7,958 nt of DNA, taken from contig JALNWO010000076.1 of NCBI GenBank assembly GCA_023230825.1, positions 1 through 7,958 on the forward strand, given 5' to 3'. This DNA comes from Acholeplasmataceae bacterium (lineage in GTDB: Bacteria; Bacillota_I; Bacilli_A; Acholeplasmatales; Acholeplasmataceae). A program made the position numbers and the translations under genes. Numbering within the stretch: the first letter of the stretch is position 1; each line of letters opens with the position of its first letter. This document shows positions 4,631 through 7,958 of the stretch, in pieces. A model generated the notes under the pieces. It was not told where the DNA came from and did not search any database. It worked only from the letters and a program-made list of their open reading frames with translations.

Positions 4631-6826
4631 ATGAAAAAACAATCAATTAAAAGGCTTTTCATCTTGATAGGTCTCATCTTTGTTGGGTTAATTGTCGCCT
4701 CTTGTGAAGAAGAAATATTAGATCCAATGACATATACCGTGACTTTTGATACTCAAGAAGGGACGGCTGTAGCCCCACAAACAATTGAGGAGAACGAATT
4801 AGCTATTGAACCAAATGAGCCCACAAGGGATGGGTTTCAATTTTTATATTGGCATTTAGAAGGTGAAGAAACCGCGTTTAGTTTTACTACCTTAATTACA
4901 GAGGATATAACTCTCTTTGCTAAATGGGACATTGCGGATGATGTGAAACTAGACGAAGATATCGCTGAAATTAGTATCCCTGAGATAACCGTAGAAGACA
5001 TCATATTACCTTCTACAGGCGAAAATGGATCCAGTTTTACTTGGTTAACGAGGGACACCGATTATTTAAATCCCGATACCGGTGAGATTACGCAACCAAG
5101 TTATGGGGAAGAAGATGTCATTGTCGCTTTAGAATTGGTTGCGACATTAAACAGTGAGACAAAATCGATTATATTTGAAATTTTAATTCCTGCAAAAGAC
5201 ACACTTACTTTAACCTCACAAACCAACTATCCCTTTACGAATTTAGCAACTGAATACACCGTTAAAAATGGGCGAATGATGATGTATTTCTTTAACAATG
5301 AAAAACTTCCTTATGTTGATTTGCTTACCTTTATTACCTTTTTAGATGGAGCCATCGAATCTGTTATCGATGAACCTCGAGAAATAACCGGTGATGATGG
5401 TGAATTATACATGGCCGTTTACTATATGGAAGTTCATGAACATGTTCCGGGAGTTGTTACTGTTCAATCGATACATGAATACAGTCAAGAAGGAGTTATC
5501 GCTGAGAAAAACGTCTATGAAGCCATTTTCGATTTTAACACAAACACTTATTACTCAGAAAGTTTTGATTTTATTGATTCTTTAGCTGCGCAAACAGAAA
5601 CTGATTTTGGTGAAGGTTTATCCTTTGGCGAAACCTTTGAAGAAGAAGGAACCGGTATATCAATTAATTTCAATAATTATGATATGTATTTAATTTTACA
5701 CGACGGCGAAAATGAGAACCAACATTTAATGCCAGTTTATCTAGCAAATTTAATGTTTTTAAGTTCAGTTTATTATGATGTTTATTTTAACGGCGATAAG
5801 CTTTATGGTGTTGACTCATATCAATTACTTTCTGGTGATGATGATTTATTAGATCAACTCACAGATAGTTCCCTAAAGGGGCAACCGATTCCTAAAGAAC
5901 TAAGCAAGTTCACTTACAACTATTTAGCGCTCGCATTTGATTATTTTTACGGATTAAAATATGCATTTGAAGAAGATTCATTTTATGAAGTCTTTGGACA
6001 ATATAAAGATGATATGCTAACCGGGACAACAACCCAACATTATCGTTCAATCTTTAGATTAACCTATGGCCTTGATGATTTACATACATACCATATTACC
6101 TCGGGCTTTTATCTTCGTGGTCCGAAAATAGTTTTAACAAGTATGAGTGAACTCGGGTCAAGAACGCAAGCTTACTACGATGATTCATCTAATATAAGAA
6201 ATTTAATCAATGGAGCCTTTGGAGGGACGAAGCCACAGTTTTGGGTAACCCCTGATGAGAAGACACTGATTGTTCCAATTGATAGTTTTACAGTTGATAC
6301 ACCGGATGAATTTAAAGATGCGATTGAAGCGGGTAAGATTGCCTATCCAAACATTGAAAATATCATTGTTGATCTAACCTCAAATGGTGGAGGTAACGTG
6401 GGTGCCGTCTGGCGCACGCTTGGTTATATGACCGATGAGACAATTTTATATCATAGCCAAAACCCAACCGATGGATCGACTGTGACTTATGAAATCTTTA
6501 GTGAATATGTTGCTTATCCTTATGAATGGTATATTATGACCTCAGGTGTTACTTTTAGTGCCGCGAACCTCATGGCTGCCACTGCCCAAGAACTTGGCAT
6601 CGCAACAATCATTGGCACAAAAAGTGGTGGTGGAGCCTCATCGATTACAAGTGTCATTTTACCAACAGGGTCTGTACTCTTTATGAGTTCGAACAACGTC
6701 ATTTCGACAAAAGATGCGGAAGGTGTATACCATAGTGTCGAATATGGTGTCACTCCCGACATTGTTTTCATAGGTAGAAGCAGGTATTATCAAGGTTCAT
6801 ATATTCAAGAAATGATTGAGAATTAA
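4631..6826 (+). CDS. Modular surface lipoprotein with C-terminal S41-type protease domain
   Basis: A 731-residue lipoprotein, lipidated at Cys25 (V-A-S-C). Modules in order: a Listeria-Bacteroides/InlB-type B-repeat at about 34-99 (YTVTFDTQEGT ... ITLFAKW); a degenerate bacterial Ig-like module at about 106-188 (SSFTW...GEITQPSYGEEDVIVALELVATL); an unassigned region at about 195-415; and an S41 (tail-specific protease/tricorn-like) domain from about 425 to 712. The S41 signs are LDDLHT (481-486, the family's D-x-H-T), IIVDLTSNGGG (578-588), the nucleophile elbow TSGVTFSAA with Ser643, IIGTKSGGG (660-668), and the closing GVTPDIVF. No PDZ domain is evident. The canonical catalytic Lys position of Ctp proteases appears to be Gly668; Lys664 is near, and His485 could act as in S41 members that use a His-based tetrad. 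It probably cuts peptides or proteins outside the membrane. GAGGGA (4619-4624) is the ribosome site. Confidence 0.88.
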   Translation: MKKQSIKRLFILIGLIFVGLIVASCEEEILDPMTYTVTFDTQEGTAVAPQTIEENELAIEPNEPTRDGFQFLYWHLEGEETAFSFTTLITEDITLFAKWDIADDVKLDEDIAEISIPEITVEDIILPSTGENGSSFTWLTRDTDYLNPDTGEITQPSYGEEDVIVALELVATLNSETKSIIFEILIPAKDTLTLTSQTNYPFTNLATEYTVKNGRMMMYFFNNEKLPYVDLLTFITFLDGAIESVIDEPREITGDDGELYMAVYYMEVHEHVPGVVTVQSIHEYSQEGVIAEKNVYEAIFDFNTNTYYSESFDFIDSLAAQTETDFGEGLSFGETFEEEGTGISINFNNYDMYLILHDGENENQHLMPVYLANLMFLSSVYYDVYFNGDKLYGVDSYQLLSGDDDLLDQLTDSSLKGQPIPKELSKFTYNYLALAFDYFYGLKYAFEEDSFYEVFGQYKDDMLTGTTTQHYRSIFRLTYGLDDLHTYHITSGFYLRGPKIVLTSMSELGSRTQAYYDDSSNIRNLINGAFGGTKPQFWVTPDEKTLIVPIDSFTVDTPDEFKDAIEAGKIAYPNIENIIVDLTSNGGGNVGAVWRTLGYMTDETILYHSQNPTDGSTVTYEIFSEYVAYPYEWYIMTSGVTFSAANLMAATAQELGIATIIGTKSGGGASSITSVILPTGSVLFMSSNNVISTKDAEGVYHSVEYGVTPDIVFIGRSRYYQGSYIQEMIEN

Positions 6827-6831
6827 ATCAT

Positions 6832-6872
6832 AAAAAGCGGTAAGGATGGATTTCATCTTTATCGCTTTTTTT
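6832..6872 (+). terminator. Strong intrinsic terminator after the S41-domain lipoprotein
   Basis: AAAAAGCGGTAAGGATG (6832-6848) pairs with CATCTTTATCGCTTTTT (6854-6870) around a five-base loop: 17 pairs including two G-U, followed by further T residues. It lies 5 bp past the stop codon. On the complement the two G-U pairs become A-C mismatches, but a T-run is also present, so it may serve the convergent regulator gene weakly. Confidence 0.92.
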
Positions 6873-6898
6873 AAATAAAAATTCCTTAATTGTATTAT

Positions 6899-6958
6899 GT
6901 GCATTCATCTTCTGATTATGATACACTTGACATGGTAAAAAAATAGATGAAGGTGCAC
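6899..6958. repeat. Imperfect inverted repeat in the convergent intergenic gap
   Basis: GTGCATTCATCT (6899-6910) is complementary to AGATGAAGGTGCAC (6945-6958) apart from a two-base GG bulge, giving 12 pairs around a 34-base loop. The right arm is followed by TTTTT, so on the plus strand it resembles a large-loop terminator. It lies just past the stop of the DeoR-type regulator and may act as a second terminator or processing hairpin. No gene is seen between 6827 and 6970. Confidence 0.5.
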
Positions 6959-6970
6959 TTTTTGGGTTGG

Positions 6971-7732
6971 TTAAGCAACGATGAGCTCAACTCCGTTTGC
7001 TTCAAAAGCTTTGACATAATTTTCATCTGGCATCTTGTCAGTAATGACGACGTCTAATGCCGAGAAGTTACAAGAATGAGAGAAGAAAATTTTATCGAAT
7101 TTTGTATGATCGATTAATAAAATATGACGTGCTGACTTTTCCATCATCGCTTGTTTGGCTCGCATTTGTTCAAGGTTCACCTCGGTTACCCCATTTTTTA
7201 TAGAAATACCCGCACTAGAAAACAAGAAGACGTTAGCATTAAATTGTCTAATATAATCGACGGTATCTGATCCTGTTGTCGAACTCGTTGCGTAATTTAC
7301 GCGACCATTGGTTAAGGTAATATCAAAACTCGTGTATTTAATGAGCATTAAAGAAGTATGAATGCCGTTTGTTATAATCGAGAGTTCTTTAAATTGACTT
7401 AAAAAAGGAATGATTTGAGCTGCTGTGGTACTGGGGTCAATAAAAATGGTGTTTCCATTTTGAATGAATTCTAACGCTTTTATAGCAATCCGGCGTTTTT
7501 CTTTAATGAGTGTTTGTTCACGTACTAAAGAAGATTCCTCAAGCGTTGAGGATTTTATTAAAATTGCCCCACCATGGACTCGTTTTAGCAGTCCTTTTTG
7601 TTCCATATATGACAAATCGCGACGAATCGTCGCCTCACTTGCGTATAAGACAGAAACGAGTTCTTTTGTAGAAACAGAGTGTTCTTTTTGGATGATGTCA
7701 AAAATTTTTTGATGTCGACTGTTAGAAATCAT
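6971..7732 (-). CDS. DeoR-family transcriptional regulator of carbon metabolism
   Basis: A 253-residue DeoR-family repressor. An N-terminal winged helix-turn-helix spans about residues 6-57 (recognition part ASEATIRRDLSYMEQKGLLKR, then VHGGA). It is followed by the DeoRC sensor domain, a sugar-isomerase-like fold that binds phosphorylated sugars: IDPSTTA (98-104, usually D-x-G-T-T), ITNG (120-123), GVTEVNLEQMRAKQAM (181-196) and IDHTKFDK (207-214). Length is normal. I start it at ATG 7732, preceded by AGAGGT (7738-7743 on the complement). An upstream in-frame ATG at 7804 would add 24 residues that overlap the gene's own promoter, so it is rejected. It is divergent from a lipoprotein gene at 7876, and such regulators usually control the adjacent divergent operon and themselves. 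The inducer is probably a sugar phosphate; which one cannot be read from the sequence. Confidence 0.92.
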   Translation of the reverse strand: MISNSRHQKIFDIIQKEHSVSTKELVSVLYASEATIRRDLSYMEQKGLLKRVHGGAILIKSSTLEESSLVREQTLIKEKRRIAIKALEFIQNGNTIFIDPSTTAAQIIPFLSQFKELSIITNGIHTSLMLIKYTSFDITLTNGRVNYATSSTTGSDTVDYIRQFNANVFLFSSAGISIKNGVTEVNLEQMRAKQAMMEKSARHILLIDHTKFDKIFFSHSCNFSALDVVITDKMPDENYVKAFEANGVELIVA

Positions 7733-7744
7733 AAATCTACCTCT

Positions 7745-7819
7745 TTTGATTGGGTTTGATTGAATTATACAGCGATTATGATTGTTTGTCAACAGTTCAA
7801 ACATTTATTGACTTCAAAC
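7745..7819. promoter_or_regulatory. Candidate DeoR-type operator repeats
   Basis: TTTGATTG occurs twice, at 7745-7752 and 7755-7762, exactly 10 bp apart (one helical turn), between the regulator's -10 box and its start codon. TTCAAAC occurs twice, at 7796-7802 and 7813-7819, 17 bp apart, flanking and overlapping the -35 of the divergent lipoprotein gene; it carries the same TTTGA core on the other strand. DeoR-family proteins often bind short direct repeats in divergent promoter regions. The repeats are seen; binding is inferred. Confidence 0.45.
7764..7792 (-). promoter_or_regulatory. Perfect-consensus promoter of the DeoR-type regulator
   Basis: On the complement, TTGACA (7792-7787) and TATAAT (7769-7764) are both exact hexamers with a 17-bp spacer. 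A regulator gene with so strong a promoter is likely to be held down by a repressor, possibly itself. Repeats suited to such control lie between this promoter and the start codon. Confidence 0.85.
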
Positions 7820-7836
7820 GATTAAAATTATAGACT
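7808..7836 (+). promoter_or_regulatory. Promoter of the divergent lipoprotein gene
   Basis: TTGACT (7808-7813, five of six) is followed after 17 bp by TAGACT (7831-7836, four of six), placing the transcript start near 7843. One TTCAAAC repeat begins at the last base of the -35, and the cre-like site covers the start point, so both repressor types could block it. Confidence 0.6.
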
Positions 7837-7841
7837 GAAAA

Positions 7842-7855
7842 TGTAAACGGTATCA
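7842..7855 (+). promoter_or_regulatory. Catabolite-responsive element (cre) candidate
   Basis: TGTAAACGGTATCA matches the Firmicutes cre consensus TGWAANCGNTNWCA at all fixed positions. It lies at the predicted transcription start of the lipoprotein gene at 7876, where CcpA binding would repress. Other LacI/GalR-family regulators bind related operators, so the protein is not settled by the site alone. Confidence 0.65.
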
Positions 7856-7875
7856 TGTCGATAAAGGAGTTAACT

Positions 7876-7958
7876 ATGAGAATATTTATCTTAACGATGT
7901 TTATTATGCTGGGAATCGGACTGACTGCCTGTAAAAATGGAGAAATTGAAGATGATGA
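7876..7958 (+). CDS. Lipoprotein, N-terminal fragment cut by the window edge
   Basis: Only the first 27 codons are present; the gene runs off the right edge. The product starts with a lipoprotein signal peptide: MRIF, a hydrophobic stretch, then L-T-A-C with the lipidated cysteine at residue 19, followed by a polar, acidic start of the mature chain (KNGEIEDD). AAAGGAG (7863-7869) is a good ribosome site. The promoter at 7808-7836, the cre candidate and the divergent DeoR-type regulator suggest a carbon-source gene, most likely a sugar ABC transporter binding protein, but nothing of the mature domain is visible to test that. Confidence 0.8.
   Translation, partial: MRIFILTMFIMLGIGLTACKNGEIEDD

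Noticed and set aside
4837..5058. Antisense open frame opposite the B-repeat/Ig part of the large lipoprotein
   Set aside because: No ribosome site or promoter, and the plus-strand protein is clearly modular and real across the same bases.
5391..5585. 64-codon frame inside the S41-domain lipoprotein
   Set aside because: Overlaps a continuous 731-codon gene in another frame and has no start signals.
6520..6771. Antisense open frame opposite the S41 active-site region
   Set aside because: Covers the conserved Ser643 and GVTPDIV region on the other strand; no independent expression signals.
6927..6932. TTGACA as a promoter in the convergent gap
   Set aside because: No acceptable -10 lies 16-18 bp downstream on the plus strand, and no plus-strand gene follows.
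7464..7712. Plus-strand frame across the DeoR-type regulator
   Set aside because: Antisense to the helix-turn-helix coding region and lacks a ribosome site.
7733..7804. Upstream in-frame start adding 24 residues to the regulator
   Set aside because: The extension spans a perfect promoter (7764-7792), so the codon at 7804 would lie upstream of transcription. The ATG at 7732 has a good AGAGGT ribosome site.

Overview
The window is AT-rich DNA with Firmicutes/Mollicutes-type expression signals: purine-rich Shine-Dalgarno sites, near-consensus sigma-A promoters and U-tailed hairpin terminators. TGA ends several genes (gene 1, the binding protein, the ATPase) and Trp is encoded by TGG, so the Mycoplasma/Spiroplasma code (TGA = Trp) is not in use. 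Several short lipoproteins and a surface protein carrying a B-repeat plus a degenerate bacterial Ig-like module would fit a member of the Acholeplasma/Izemoplasma side of the Mollicutes, or a related low-GC Firmicute. This placement is an inference; no marker gene is present.

Layout. (1) 1-152 holds a 25-bp direct repeat, a consensus promoter and an AT-rich palindrome ahead of an unrecognised lipoprotein gene (153-1028, +). (2) A convergent gene (1126-1848, -) encodes a small two-helix membrane protein of unknown function; the two genes share a bidirectional terminator. (3) 1849-2240 is a 392-bp intergenic region that contains the promoter of the membrane protein gene and, facing the other way, a promoter followed by a lysine riboswitch with a terminator/antiterminator platform. 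(4) 2241-4577 is a complete polar amino acid ABC uptake system (lipoprotein receptor, permease, ATPase) in overlapping genes; the riboswitch makes lysine the likely substrate. (5) 4631-6826 encodes a large modular lipoprotein with a C-terminal S41 protease-like domain. It has its own promoter and a strong terminator. (6) 6971-7732 (-) is a DeoR-family regulator, divergent from (7) the start of another lipoprotein gene at 7876, which runs off the window. The divergent region carries two good promoters, repeated TTTGATTG/TTCAAAC elements and a perfect match to the CcpA cre consensus.

How it works together. Region 3-4 is a self-contained lysine uptake operon. When cytoplasmic lysine is high, the leader RNA should fold so that transcription stops at 2185-2210; when lysine is low, the antiterminator should form and the transporter is made. 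Region 6-7 looks like the edge of a carbon-source locus under a local repressor and global catabolite control. No mobile element, CRISPR array, tRNA or rRNA was seen. The most informative features are the riboswitch that specifies the transporter's substrate, the duplicated promoter/leader repeat at the left edge, the modular protease, and the divergent regulatory region at the right edge.
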